DNA of 64,000 nt from Artemia franciscana (GCF_032884065.1 NC_088863.1:38659076-38723075), one strand, 5' to 3'. Positions 11,330 through 23,831 are shown, counted from the stretch's first letter. Notes: generated by a model not told the origin, from the sequence alone. Translations and numbers: made by a program.

Positions 11330-12225
11330 ATTTTGGGTTTTGTGTTCAGTATTTTGTATATTGTAAGAACAAATTGCGATTTTTTGGGTGTATTTAGGCT
11401 TTGTAAGATTCTTTTGTTTTGTAAGAAGTATTTAGTGCTTTGTAAGAGCAATTAGTGCATTTTTAAGAACATATTTTCGTTTTGTAAGAACTATTTTTCT
11501 GCAGGAATCATTTCTGGTTTTGTCTGAAGTATTTTGTATTTTGTAAGAACAATATATCATTTCTTATGGTGTATTTTTGTTCTGTAAGAATTTTTTTTCC
11601 GTTGTTTTTTATTTTTGCTTTGTAAATTTTTTTTCAGAATTATTTGGGGTTTCGTATGAAGCACTTTGTATTTTTTTTTTTAGCAACAATCTGTGATTTA
11701 TGATGGTGTATTTTCTTTGCAAGTATTATTTATATTTTGTTTTGTAAGAATTATTTTTGGTTTTGTGTGAAGTATTATTTTGCAAGAGTAATTGGTGGTA
11801 TCTTAGAATGTATTTTATGTAAGAATTTTTTTTGTAAGAAGTATTTATTTTTGCGTTGTGGGAAGTATTTTGTAATTTATAAGAACAATTTGTAATTTAT
11901 TAGGATATATTTTTTTGTAAAAATTACTTTTGGTTTTGTGTTAAGTATTTTGTATTTTTTAAGAACAATGTGTGATTTTTCCGGTTGTATTTTTTTGCAC
12001 TTATTGGTATTTTGTAAGAATCATTTTCGGTCTTGTGTGAAGTATTATGTATTTTCTAATAAGAGTTTTTTATTTCTTAGGATGTATATTTGTTTTGCAA
12101 GAATTATTTTTTTGTTTTTTAAGAAGTAGTTTTTCTTTTTTTTGTGAAGTATTTTGTATTTCTTAAGAGAAATTTGTGATTTCTTAGGATGTATTTTTTT
12201 TCGTAAATTTTTTTTTCTGCTGAGT
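11330..12225. repeat. T-rich minisatellite, about 85-bp degenerate unit
   Basis: About ten degenerate units built from 'ttttgtaagaa', 'caatttgtgatttcttaggatgtattttt' and 'gttttgtgtgaagtattttgta'. The unit resembles one block repeated with deletions. The ORFs at 11261-11455 and 11938-12129 are read-through of the repeats (phenylalanine/leucine/cysteine-rich) and are not genes. Confidence 0.75.
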
Positions 12226-15200
12226 TTGTTGTAAACAGAGCTTTTATTATTTTTTTTTGTATTCTGTCAGCAACTACAACATTCGGAAATTATCAACACA
12301 TTCAGTTTATTTTGGTCAAAAGTGCTTTCATTAGATACATTTTTATGCACGGTCAGAAACTAAGAAATTCTAAATTTACCAACTAGTTGACTTTGTTCTA
12401 TGCAAAGTTGCTTTTTTGATCAATTTTTGATATTCAATCACTAATTAAAAGACTTGAAATTTAGCAAGTAGCTGAGTTTGTTGCAGTCAAAAGTGCTTTT
12501 ATTTTTTTTTTTTGGTAGTCTGTCAGCATCTACAGGAATTGAAATTTAACAACTCCCTCCAGTTATTGTAGTCAAAAGTGCTTTTATTAAATTTTTGATG
12601 CACATTCAGCAAATAAAAAATTTTGAATTTACCTAATAGTTGTCTTTGTTCCATGCAAAATTAAAAAACTAATTAAAAGACTAATTATAGTCAGTCACTA
12701 ATTAAAAGACTTGGAATTTAGCAAGTACCTGAGTTTGTTGTAGTCAAATGTGCTTTTTTTGGTAGTCTGTCAGCATCTACAGGAATTGAAATTTAACAGC
12801 TTCCTCCAAATATTGTAGTCAAAAGTGCTTTTATTAAATTTTTGATGCACATTCAGAAACTACGAAATTCGGAATTTACCTACTAGTTGTGTTTGTCCCA
12901 TGAAAAAGTGCTTTTTCCATTAATTTTTAGAAGCTGCGTCACCAAATAAAAGACGTGGACTTTACCAAGTAGCTGAGTTTGTTGTAGACAAAAGAGCTTT
13001 TATTAATTTTTTTGGTACTCTGTCAGCAAGTACAACACTCGGAACTTATCAACTCCCTCAGTATATTGTGGTGCAAAAGAGCTTTATATTAATTTTTTGA
13101 AACATAGTCAGCAACTAAAACACTCGGAATTTAATAGCTCCCTCAGGTTATTGTAGTAAAAATTGCTTTTATTGGATTTTTTATGCACAGTCAGCAACTA
13201 AGAGATTCGGAATTTACCTACTAATTGAATTTGTTCTGTGTAAAACTGCTTTTTTTAATTTTTTGGTATTCAGTCACCAATTAAAAGACTTGGAATTTAG
13301 CAGGTAGCTCAGCTTGTTGTAGTCAAAAGTGATTTTACTACCTACTAGCTGAGTTTGTTCCATGCAAAAGAGTTTTTTTGAAACACAGCCACCAACTAAA
13401 AGATTTTGAATTTACCAAGTAGCTGAGTTTGTTGTAGTCAAAAGTGCTTTATGAATTTTTTGGTACTCAGTCAGCAACTAAAACACTCAAAATTTAACAG
13501 CTGCCTCAGGTTTTTTTTTTAACAAAAATTGCTTTTTTAGATTTTTTATGCACAGTCAGCAACTAAGAAATTTGGAATATACCTACTGGTTGAATTTCTT
13601 CTATGCAAAACTGTTTTTTTTATTAATTTTTGATATTCAGTCAACAATTAAAAGACTTGAATTATACCAGGTAGGTGAGTTTCTTGTAATCAAAAGTACT
13701 TAATTTTTTTGGTACTCCGTCAGCAACTACAACAATTGGAATTTAACAACTCCCTCCAGTTGTTGTATTCAAAAGTTTTTTTTATTAGATTTTGATGCAT
13801 ATGCAGTAACTAATAAATTTGGAGTTTACCTACTAGTTGTGTTTGTTCCATGAAAAAGTGCTTCTCTATTAATTTTTTGATGCTCCTTCTCGAATTAAAA
13901 GACTTGGACTTTAGCATATAGCTGAGTTTGTTGCAGATAATAGAGCTTATCATTAATTCTGTTTTTGGTATTCTTTCAGCAACTCCGTTGGAATTTATTC
14001 AACACTTGGAATTTATCAACTCCCTCAGTTTATTGTTGTCAAAAGTGCTTTCATTAGATTTTTGATGTTTAGTCTTCAAGTAAAACATTCGGAATTTAAC
14101 TAATAGCTGAGTTTGTTCCATGCAAAAGAGCTTTATATTATTTTTTTTTAAACACAGTCACAAACTAAAAGATTTAGAATATACCAAGTAGCTGAGTTTG
14201 TTGTAGTCAAAAGCGCTTTTATTAATTTTTTGGTACTCACTCAGCAAACAAAACACTCAGAATTTAACAACTCCCTCGGGTTATTGTAGTCAAAATTGTT
14301 TTTGTTAGATATCCAAGCACAGTCAGTAACAAAGAAATTCGTAATTTACCTACTAGTTGAATTTTTTCTATGCAAAATTGCTTTTTCATTAATTTTTTGA
14401 TAATCAGGCACCAATTAAAAGACTTGGAATTTAGCAGGCAGCTCAGTTTGTTTTAGTCAAAAGCGTTTTTATCGTTTTTTTTGTACTCTGTCGGCAACTA
14501 AAACACTCGAAATTTAACAAATCCCTCAGGTTATTGTTGTCAAAATTGCTTTTATTAGAATTTTTATGTAAGGTCAGCAACTAAAAAACTCGGAATTTAC
14601 CTACTAGTTGAATTTAATCTATGCAATACTGTTTTTTTTTTATTAAATATTTGATATTCAGTCACCAATTAAAAGACTTGGAATTTGCCAAGTAGCTTAG
14701 TTTGCTTTAGTCAAAAGTGCTTGTATTAATTTTTTTGGTACTCTGTCTGCAACTAAAACATTCGAAGTTTATCAACTGCTTGAGTTTATTGTAGTCAAAA
14801 GTCATTTTGTTAAATTTTTAATACTCAGTCAGCAGCTAGGACACGGGAAAATACGAATTTTTCGTATGCAAATCTGTTTCATTAATTTTTTTATACTCAG
14901 TCACCAATTAACAGAATCAAAATTTACCTTACTAGCTGAGTTTGTTCCATTCAAAGGTGATTTATTATTAATTGTTTGATACCCAGTCACCTATTAAAAG
15001 ACATGGAATTTACCAAGCAGCTAAGTTTGTCCTAGTCCAAAGTGCTTTAATTAATTTTTTTGGTGCTCGGTCAGCAACACTTGGAATTTATCAACTCCCT
15101 CAGTGTATTGCAGTCAAAAGTGCTTTTTTAGATTTTTGCTGCTCAGTCATCAACTAAGACATTCGGAATTTACCTATGGATTGAATTTGTTCTATGCAAA

Positions 15201-17860
15201 AGTGCTTTCTTATTTTTTGATGCTTAGTAACTAATTAAAAGACTTAAAATTTACGAAGTAGCTGAGTTTTTTGCAGCCAAATGTGCTTTTATTAAATTTT
15301 TAGTACTCGGTCAGCAAATAAAGCACTCGGAAAAATTAATAGAGAAGCACTTTTGCATAAAACAAACGCAGCTAACAGGTAAAATCTAATCGTCTTAGTT
15401 GCTGACTTAGCATCAAAAACCTAATTCAAGGACTTTTTAATGCAATAAACTCAGGGAATTCATAAATTCCGAGTGTTGCACTGGCTGAGAGAGTATCAAT
15501 TAAAATTAATAAAAGCACTTTTGACTGAAATAAAATGCGAGTGTTTTAGTTGCTGGCTGAATACCAAAAAAATTAATGAAAGCACTTTTGAGTGCAAAAA
15601 CTCACCTACTTGGTAAATTTTAAGTCTTTTAATTGCTTACTGTATATCAAGAAAATTCAAAGAAAAGCACTTTTACATGGAGCCAACTCAGCTAGCAGGT
15701 AAATTCCAAATGTCTTTGTTGCTGACTCTGCATCAAAAATCTAATGAAGGCACTTTTAATCACAATAAACTAAGGGAGTTGATGAATTTTGAGTGTTGTA
15801 GTTGCTGACAGAATATCAAAAAATTCATAAAAGTACTTTTGACTACAACAAACTCAGCCGATTAGTAAATTCCAAGTCCTTGAAAAGGTGATTTGGTATC
15901 AAACAGATATTAAAAAGTACTTTTGTTTGGAAAAAATACTGCTAGTCGGAAAATTCCGAATGTATTAGTTTTTGACTGAGTGCCAAAAATGCAATGAAAG
16001 GACTTTTGACAGCAATAAACTGAGGAGGTTGATAAATTTCGAGTGTTTTAGTTGATGACTGAGCAAAAAAAATGAATAAAAGCCGATTTGACTGCAACAA
16101 ACTCAGCTACTTAGTAAATTTCAAGTCTTTTCATTGGTGACTGAGTATCAAAAATTAATAGAAAAGCACTTTTGTATCGGACCAACTCAGGTAGCAGGTA
16201 AATTTCGAATGCCATAGTTGATGAATGAGCATTAAAAATCTAATAAAAGCACTATTGACTACAATAACTGAGGGAGTTGAAAAATTCCGAGTGTTATAGT
16301 TACTGACTTAGTACCCCCAAAAAATTAGTAAAAGAACCTTTGACTACAACAAACTCACTTACTTGGTAAACTCCAAGTCTTTTAATTGGTGACCGGCTAT
16401 CAATTTATAAATAAAAAAGCACTTTTGCATGGAACGAACTCAACTCAGCTAACTGAACAATATCAACTGCCTAGGTATATCGTAGTAAAAAGTGCTTTTG
16501 TTGAATTTTCAATACTCAGTCAATAACTAAGACATTCCAAATTTACCTACTAGCTAAGTTTGTTCTATGCAAAAGTACTTTCCTGTTAATGTTATGATAC
16601 TCAGTCACCAATTAAAAGACTTAGATTTTACAAGATAGGGGAGCCTGTTTTAGTCCAAACTAAAACACTAAGAAACTAAGACACTCGGAATTTATCAACT
16701 TCCTTAGTTTATTTTAGTCAAAAGTGGTGTATTAAATTTTCAATACTCAATAAACAACTAAGACACTTCTAATTTACATACTAGCTAAATTTATTGTATG
16801 CATAAGTGCTTTTTATTAATTTTTTATACTCAGTCACCAATTAAGGTTTTATTACATCATTTCTCTCATAGAGACGCCGTATCATCGCTTAAAATATGTA
16901 CCAAGTAGCTGAGTTTGTTGTAATCAAAAGTATTTTATATTTTCTTTTTATACTCAGGCATCAACTAAAACACTTGGAATTAATAAACTCCCTCAGTTTA
17001 TTGCAGTCAAAGTTGCTTTTATTAGATTTTTGATGCTCAGTCAGAATCAAAGACATTCGGAATCTACCTACTAGCTGACATTGTTCGATACAAGTGTATG
17101 GAACAAACTCAGAATTTGTTCCAGACCCTCGGAATTTACCAAGTAGCTGAGTTTGTTGTAGTCAAAAGTCCTTTTATTAATTTTTTGGTACTCTGTCTGC
17201 AAATGAAACACTCGGAATTTATGAACTACCTGAGTTTATTGTAGTCAAGAGCGCTTTTCTAAAATTTTTCATACTCAGCCAGCAGCTAAAAAACTCTAAA
17301 TTTATCTACTAGCTTAGTTGTTGGCAAAAGTGCTTTTTATTAATTTATATATACTCAGTCACCAATTAAAAAATTTGGACTTTACCTATTAGCTTATTTT
17401 GTTTCATTCAAAGGTGCTTTTCTATTAATGTTTAATACCCTGTTACCAACTAAATTACTTGGAATTTACCAATTAGCTGAATTTGTTGTAGTCAAAAGTG
17501 TTTTTTTTTTCGGTACACTGTCAGCCACTAAAATAATCGTAATTTATCAACAACCTCAGTTTATTCCAGTAAAAAGTGTTTTTGTTAGATTTTGATGCTC
17601 AGTTAGCAACTAAGACATTCAGAATGAACCTACTAGCTAAGTTTGGTCCGTGCAAAAGTGCTTTCCTTTTAATTTTTGATATTCAGTCTCCAATTAAGAG
17701 ACTCGGAATTTACCAAGTAGCTGAATTTGTTGTAGTTAAAAGTTCTTTTATTAATTTTTTGGTACTCAGCCAGCATGTGAAACAATTGGTATTTATCAAC
17801 ACCTTCAGTTTATTTTAGTCAAAAGCAATTTTATTAGAGTTTTGATGCTCTTTCTACAAA
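12226..17860. repeat. Satellite array, ~84-bp monomers in a ~250-bp three-monomer period
   Basis: About 5.6 kb of related monomers of roughly 84 bp. The common core is 'gtactcagtcagcaactaaaacactcggaatttaccaa.tagctgagtttgttgtagtcaaaagtgctttta'. Three types alternate: one with 'gtactctgtcagc...aactccctcagtttattgtagtc', one with 'gatgcacagtcagc...tactagttgaatttgttctatgca' and one with 'gatattcagtcaccaattaaaagacttgg...caagtagctgagtttgttgtag'. Same-type monomers recur at about 250 bp (for example near 12520 and 12770). The block from about 15335 to 16450 is inverted. The array lies in the receptor's second intron and cuts into a LINE relic at its right end. Confidence 0.9.
15335..16450 (-). repeat. 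Inverted block within the satellite
   Basis: From about 15335 the monomers read as reverse complement ('aaagcacttttg.ctg.aacaaactcagctacttggtaaattccaagtctttt'). They switch back near 16450 ('caatatcaactgcctaggtatatcgtagtaaaaagtgctttt'). It contains around 13 monomers. Both junctions fall within a monomer. Confidence 0.85.
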
Positions 17861-17861
17861 A

Positions 17862-18790
17862 ACAATGGTTTTTGAAAAACAATGCACATTATAATTAATT
17901 ACATCAAAAATCCCTCTATAGTGATTCAGCCAATCGTCACTAGAAATACAAACACCACTGTCGGTAGAACAATTCATCTTGGCTGAATTGATTACACGTT
18001 TCCACTGATCTGCATATTGAGGAAACTCAGATCCATTATACTGAATACTGCATAAATACCCTTTAAAATGTAGCTTAGACCTTTGTTTTAAATCAAATAT
18101 ATGTCCACTCTTTGGTCGGCCTAAGGCGATCCAAATCACACTTAGAAATCGCAATCACTCAGCCATTATTTAGCACGGTTCTTGACGGATTTTAATTCAG
18201 GGTCTTCCTTCTAGATAGAACTACGGGTATTAGAATGCACTCGGATTAGAGGCACAGCAACTTCTTCAGCACGTTTTAAGCATTCAATGATATGGCAATA
18301 ATAGAAATTCAAATCCAAACAATCTAGTGATAAGAAACTACCAGTAAAAAGCAGGTAAAATGAGACTTGGACATTAGCAATGAGTCCAGCTAGAGAAGTA
18401 ACATATAAAACTTTATTAGGATTCGACCGATCCCTTTTGTAATACCACTTCTTTGCACTTGAGCCTACCAAATTGTCGTTAGTTTTATTCACAAAAAGGG
18501 TAAAGACTAGGGGTAAGTGGTCATAATTGCGTTCATCTTCATCCACGCACACTGTTGAAATAGATATAGCAGTAGAGCAAATACAATGATCAATATTAGA
18601 CAAAGCCCCACTATTATGAATGTAACTGTAACAAAGGTCTTTTTTTAAACGATTCGGTAATTATTTGGGAGTAAATTTAAGACTAGGTCAGTACACGTGG
18701 ACTGATTAAGCACGTCAAAGCTGAAATCACCGATAAAAAGCCATCTGTATCAACGGTTTTCTATGTCTTTGACAAGATTCTTCACAGAGG
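17862..18790 (-). pseudogene. LINE retrotransposon endonuclease fragment
   Basis: Minus-strand pieces in order are FIGDFSFDVLNQSTCTDLVL, SGALSNIDHCICS and DEDERNYDHLPLVFTL, then a linker with WYYKRDRSNPNKVLY and a charged tail (RRFLS.. / LGRPKSGHIFDLKQRSKL). The GDF-(N/S)-FD, NIDH and DHLPLVF blocks belong to the apurinic-like endonuclease (exonuclease-endonuclease-phosphatase fold) of non-LTR retrotransposons. The part after it corresponds to the linker before reverse transcriptase. The RT is missing because the satellite begins at 17860. Stops and frame changes mark it as dead. The RT relic at 40045-40740 may be from the same family. Confidence 0.75.
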
Positions 18791-18889
18791 AGCATGCGCT
18801 GAAAATCGAGTGAGGGAAGCAATGTGTTTTTGACCAAAAGGTTAAAGAGAGAAGGTGAAATATCCGACAATTTTTTCTTACCTTTTATT

Positions 18890-20738
18890 AGACTTACCTT
18901 TTATAAATATCAGTGATTGGTCCAAAGCATGGGTTGGGCTATCGCAGGAATCAACCGCAATAAGTCCTAATGTAATGTTTGGTAACAAACTTTCGTTTTT
19001 GTTTATTAAATCAAGTGTGTAAAATAGAGCTTCTAATGGTTGTATTCCGTCGTCAAACTGAAACAAGAGAATAAAATAAATCGTTTTTGTTAAAGGGATT
19101 AAAATATACAATTTCAGATGTCAGATTTCATCTGTTAAGATTGACAGAATTTGAAATTGAAACTAGCAGCACAACTTTTTTTCTTTCATTTTCTTTTTTT
19201 TTGCTGATAAGCTAACCCATAGTTCTTCAACTTAATTTCAATACCTGACCTATTGTCCATATTTAAACGCACATAATTTATTCACAATGCCGGTAGCAGT
19301 TTTTCTTCATATTTGTTAATACAGTATGCATAAATAGGTACTTAGCAGTACGTAAGCAGCAGGGGGCATAAGAGAGATGGACGCTGTCCTCTTGCGAAAA
19401 GAAGTTGAAAATTACACCTTTTAAAATATTGAAGGGAAAGAATAGAGGAAATATTATAATGAAAAGAGAAATCACCAATGCAATAGCACAGACACATTAA
19501 AAAAAAAAAAAAAAAGGAAGACAGAAGGAGAAAAGGAAGACTGTTTTCCTACATTAGTGATTGATTACTACGAGCAATATACTTCATCCAAGTGTCTTAT
19601 TAATAATAATAAAATTCACCAGGACTGAGAAGTTGTCTCATTTGGTTGTCCAAGGCACACCAATTCTATGGAAATCTTTGCAATAAATAATGTTCATAAG
19701 CGGATTGAAATCCCAATATTAGGTTCTCAAAATGCTATACCTTTAAACTTACAAACAGTTCCAAAAGTTTCGACCCATTCCCCCTTCGTCTATTTACTAA
19801 GTGGATAGCAATAGAATATGCTTGTACTAGTTGGACAAGGTTCTATGTGGCAAAAATCTTACTCTTTCTGTTTGTGGGGAAACGCCAAAAATTTTTAACT
19901 TTATCTAAGATTATTAAATTTTCCTTTTGAATCATCGAACGGTAAAATTGTATTTTATGCTAGATTTTTTTTTCAGCGCTTCCAGTTTGTTTTTACAAAA
20001 ATTCATAGATTTGATGTTATTTTTTCCTAATACGTGTACCTAAGAAAGCTGGGAGCTTCATCCCACCAGAAGCTAGGTCTGGATGATTGGATCTGAAGTG
20101 TGTACTCTAACAGATATAAATAATTTCACTTCTAAGTTTAGTAGTTACTTTTATTTAAGGGTATTTTGAAGTAGATGTTATTGATGTGATCTTAGAATGC
20201 CGTGTTCAAAATTTAGAAGCTAACTACCGTCTGACTCGTTTTTGGCAATAATATATAATTGAAAAAGAAAAAAATGAAAGCGAAAAATTGTAGTGGAATA
20301 CCATATTAAGAAAAACATATTGAAAAACATTTGAAAAATAGAGATAAAAGGATTTCATATTTATAGAAATAAACTCTTAGGCCTACCAATGTCTCTTTAT
20401 TGAGACATACATTAAATTTATTGAAAATATAAAAAATTAATGTAAATAGTATGGACATACTTAAATAGGCATAGAACTTGTATGCACGGAATGTGAGAGT
20501 TATGTGAGCCTTACCATGAAAATAAGATTGATAAAGTTTCCAGAGAAGTAGTAAAAAACAAATTCTATGTCATTTAACGTTAGCTACAAAATAACGCTTA
20601 GGCCTTAGAATCCAAAGGCTCTGGTGCGTTTCTAACTATTTTTTCTACGACTTCACAAATTAAGGCTACTTTAAAAAAAAATCAGAGCATTAAGGCAGGC
20701 GTAATTCGGAAACTACTTTGGTGCTTTGTCACCAAAGA
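18890..20738. repeat. Large inverted duplication, left arm
   Basis: Reverse complement of about 40972-42675. Matching landmarks include the receptor exon, 'aagtggatagcaatagaatatgcttgtac' (19798-19826), the 'gattgattactacgagcaatatacttcatcc' block, 'aacgagtcagacggtag' and 'attcggaaactactttggtgct' at the inner end (20705-20726). The arms differ by scattered substitutions and small indels. The outer end falls only a few bases past the exon 2 donor and the inner end at about 20738. Confidence 0.9.
18898..19057 (-). CDS. mGluR-like receptor, exon 2
   Basis: On the minus strand the acceptor 'ctcttgtttcag' opens a 160-nt exon that ends at a consensus donor, AAG|GTAAGT. It encodes FDDGIQPLEALFYTLDLINK, then ESLLPNITLGLIAVDSCDSP and THALDQSLIFIK. 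The family pattern is 'GIQRLEAMLxAIDEINxDPxLLPxIxLGxxIxDTCxxDTxALEQSLxFV', near the N-terminus of the ligand-binding domain. It enters in phase 0 (fits exon 1, which ends ...GPLQ) and leaves in phase 1 (fits exon 3). It lies within the left arm of the large inverted duplication. Its sister copy is on the plus strand at 42505-42664. Confidence 0.88.
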
Positions 20739-20739
20739 T

Positions 20740-21410
20740 GGAAAAAAAAAGGACTAACTTTGCCGTTGCGGAATGCAAAGAAACTAATTCCAGAGTTTAT
20801 ATTTGAGTTTTCGCGAATAGAATCTTTAATACTGTCTTTGTTTATGAGTTGGAAACTAGATGCGTCAGCTCTTGTTAAATCAAAATTTATCCTTAAAGTT
20901 GTGACCTATTTAGATCCTTTGAGGCCAAACATGTCAATATACCAGGTTAAAAAGAACTATGTAGGCAGTTTCGTGGCTAGGCCCCAGCGCGGTAGGTTTG
21001 TATGAGTTAATTCTCATTATCACACGATTACGTGGTAGTCTTGTATATATTGATTCTAATTGTCACTTGTCTTCTAACCGCAGACCATGTGAGCCTCTTC
21101 TTGATGTCAAGGCGTCACCTTAAGTTCAATACAAACACCCTTTGAAAAATACTGTCTCTTGCTTAAAATTGTGACCAATTTAAATCGTTTCTATCTCAAG
21201 GAATGTAAATATGCCAGTTTTAAGCAAAAAAAAAAAAACAAACTATGCAGGCGATTTCGAGGGCAGGCTTGTACACGACAGGCTTGCATTTACTGATTCC
21301 CCTTGTAAGTAGCACCCTCTAAATGAATTTACTGTGTTTGGTACTCTTTCCTTGGTGCTATATATAACGTTAAAGGGTCCCAATGACTTATCACTTTCAT
21401 TTTTGATACT
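20740..21410. other. Degenerate dispersed repeat, no gene
   Basis: Two stretches (20890-21010 and 21150-21280) share 'gtgacc.atttagatc.ttt...caatataccaggttaaaaa.aactatg.aggc..tttcg.ggc.aggc' with each other and with 29840-30260. They are repeated copies of one dispersed family. The open frame at 20718-21005 crosses the edge of the inverted duplication and is not convincing. Confidence 0.5.
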
Positions 21411-21860
21411 TTCTAGTTGTGTCCGTGCCTTGCAATTTTCGCTGCGTCATATTTTATAGCCAAATATTTCGTTATCCTCGCTGTGGCATACCTTTTAACC
21501 ACATATCTCTTTTTTCTTCGCTTTCATATTTAATTTGTTCTGTTCCACTTTCTAGCAGGTCTAGTAACCACAAATTTCTATGTTCTTCACTTTTATTTTT
21601 GACTCGTTTCAATTCTTTCTGCAGCTTAATTTCTAACCAGGTATTTCTTTGTTCTTCACTTATGTTTTTGAATCATTGTAATTGTCGTTGACAGAAGTTT
21701 TCTAACTGTATATTTCTTATTTATTCATTTTCGTTTATCATTAATTAAGACACTTTTTCAATATCCTTTACGCCACCTGCTTGGATTGGTCTTGTCAAAT
21801 TTGATGGTTTACATCGTTCGTTTACCCTCTAAAGATTGTGAAACTGCTTAAAACGCCTTG
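21411..21860 (-). mobile_element. Helitron-type N-terminal repeat fragment
   Basis: On the minus strand this begins with [10 protein letters not shown]-type coding (21885-21840; compare MSSIMSLYKRRFKQFHS at about 30572 (+) and MNAKCNDSLYKSRFKRFSNA at about 28486 (+)). It then runs through about five 66-bp units encoding charged 22-residue repeats. Several stops are present. It abuts the 3' end of Helitron 2 at 21899. Confidence 0.5.
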
Positions 21861-21970
21861 TGTAAATAGACTCATTGCACTTGTCATTTTATACATAACT
21901 AGCTGTTGGGTGGCACTTCGCGCCACCCCAACACCTAGTTGATGGGGGCGCTTCGTCCCCCCCCAAGCAA

Positions 21971-22076
<106 letters not shown>

Positions 22077-22988
22077 TTTTAACTACGTAAAACTTGCGAA
22101 TATACAGCATTCTTCGCTGTCCCATTGTCTGTACATATAAATAGATTGTCAGGTTTACCGACTCTTGAACATGCAACATATAATTTGTCCATGGGAAAAA
22201 CAATCCGTATTCAGATCTATACCTCATTATCCCAATGATTGCCCTTGAGCTTTGTTGATGGTGATTGCTAATCAAACAATCCCTGTGTCCCATCGCCATT
22301 TATATATTCCCCCTGTGCCCCCCGGCACCCGCGTTGTAGTTGTGTCTCAGTGTCCCAGTTGTCATTTATAGTCGACAAACATGACGTCAGTCGACACACA
22401 AACATGACGTCAGTCGACACACACGTCCCAGTCGTCATTTGTGTCCCGGTGTCCCAGTCTGTAATTTCTCTTTGAGTGTCCCGGTCGTCATTTATATTCC
22501 CTGTGTCCCGGTCTGTATATACATTCGTTTTTGAATTGGTATATGATGAAATAAATTTTTGTTGTTCTCATTTTTTTTTTTTAGTTTTTTTTTGGTTTTT
22601 ACCTTTTTTAGCTTTTTGCTTTTTTTTCTTTTTTCTTTTTAGTTTTTTTGTAGTTTTTACCTTTCTTAGTTTTTTTATTTTTTTATATTTTTTTTTAGTT
22701 TTCTTTTCTCCTTTACTTTTCAGTTTTTTTCCTTTTTTAGTTTTTTTTCTTTTTCAGTTTTTAGTTTTTCTAGTTTTTTTATTAGTTTTTCTTTTTTTTT
22801 CTTTTTTTTTGTAGTTTTTACCTTTTTTTAGTTTTATTCTAGTTTTTTTTCTTTTATAGTTTTTAGTTTCTTATCCCTTTTTTATTATTTTTTTGTTTTT
22901 TAGTTTTTTTAGTTTTTTTTAGTATTTTCTTTTTAGTTTTTTTTTTTGTAGTTTTTACGTCTTTTAGTTTTCTCTTCTTTTATATTAA

Positions 22989-23069
22989 TGCTAAAGCCAA
23001 GGTTCGAACCTGGAACCTCTCGGACATAGAACCTGGAACATAACGCTTTACCAACTCAGCTACTTCGGC
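22989..23069 (-). repeat. tRNA-like unit 1 (SINE head-like)
   Basis: On the minus strand the unit begins GCCGAAGTAGCTGAGTTGG, which contains a perfect polymerase III A box (TAGCTGAGTTGG). It ends with a T-arm/B box (GGTTCGAACCT) and CTTTAGCA, which can pair with GCCGAAG apart from one mismatch and a wobble. The middle does not form an anticodon arm. It holds a second 'GTTCCAGGTTC' copy of the T-arm stem instead. I read it as a tRNA-derived pseudogene or SINE head, not a working tRNA. Confidence 0.65.
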
Positions 23070-23088
23070 TTGAATACATTTACCTTTT

Positions 23089-23141
<53 letters not shown>

Positions 23142-23374
23142 TTTTTTTTTGTAGTTTTTACCTTTTTTATTTTTTTATTTTTTGTTTCTTAGTTTTCTTT
23201 TTCTTCTTTATTTTTCAGGTTTTTTCCTTTTTTAGTTTTTTTTCTTTTTCAGTTTTTTTTATTTTTTTTATTTTTTTATTAGTTTTTAGTTTTTTTAGTT
23301 TTTTTTAGTATTTTCTTTTTAGTCTTTTTTTGTAGTTTTTACCTTTTTTAGTTTTTTTTCTTCTTTTGTATTAA

Positions 23375-23455
23375 TGCTAAAGCCAAGCTTCGAACCTGGA
23401 AGCTCTCGGACCTAGAACCTGGAACATAACGCTTTACCAACTCAGCTACTTCGGC
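23375..23455 (-). repeat. tRNA-like unit 2
   Basis: Same 81-bp unit. The A box is intact. The B box is altered (GGTTCGAAGCT), and C-for-A/T changes are seen in the middle. 386 bp from unit 1. Confidence 0.65.
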
Positions 23456-23750
23456 TTGAATACATTTACCTTTTTTATTTTTATCATTTTTTTTTAGTTT
23501 TTTTTGTAGTTTTCTTTTTCTCCTTTATTTTTCAGTTTTTTCCTTTTTTAGTCTTTTTTCCTTTTCAGTTTTTTTTGTAGTTTTTACCTTTTTTAGTTTT
23601 TTTTAGTTTTTTTCTTTTTTAGTTTCTAGTTTTTTACCTTTTTTATAGTTTTTTTTAGTTTTTTAGCTTTTTTAGTTTTTTTAGTATTTTCTTTTTAGTT
23701 TTATTTTGTAGTTTTTACCTTTTTTAGTTTATTTTCTTCTGTTATATTAA

Positions 23751-23831
23751 TGCTAAAGCTAAGGTTCGAACCTGGAACCTCTCGGACCTAGAACCTGGAA
23801 CGTAACGCTTTACCATCTCAGCTACTTTGGC
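23751..23831 (-). repeat. tRNA-like unit 3
   Basis: Same unit. The A box has one change (TAGCTGAGATGG) and the B box is GGTTCGAACCT. 376 bp from unit 2, and about 100 bp inside the 5' end of Helitron 2. Confidence 0.65.

Noticed and set aside
12226-17860. CRISPR-like array
   Set aside because: Repeats are ~84 bp with no unique spacers and alternate by type; the genome is eukaryotic. It is a satellite.
18211-18603. Host gene encoding a membrane protein
   Set aside because: The DHLPLVF and NIDH blocks and the GDFSFD upstream identify it as a LINE endonuclease relic.
22476-22814. 112-residue Phe/Leu/Val ORF resembling a membrane protein
   Set aside because: It is coded by T-rich low-complexity repeats; no start context and no conserved pattern.
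22989-23831. Functional tRNA genes
   Set aside because: A and B boxes and most of the acceptor stem are present, but no anticodon arm can be drawn; three tandem copies in a Helitron favour a SINE-like origin.
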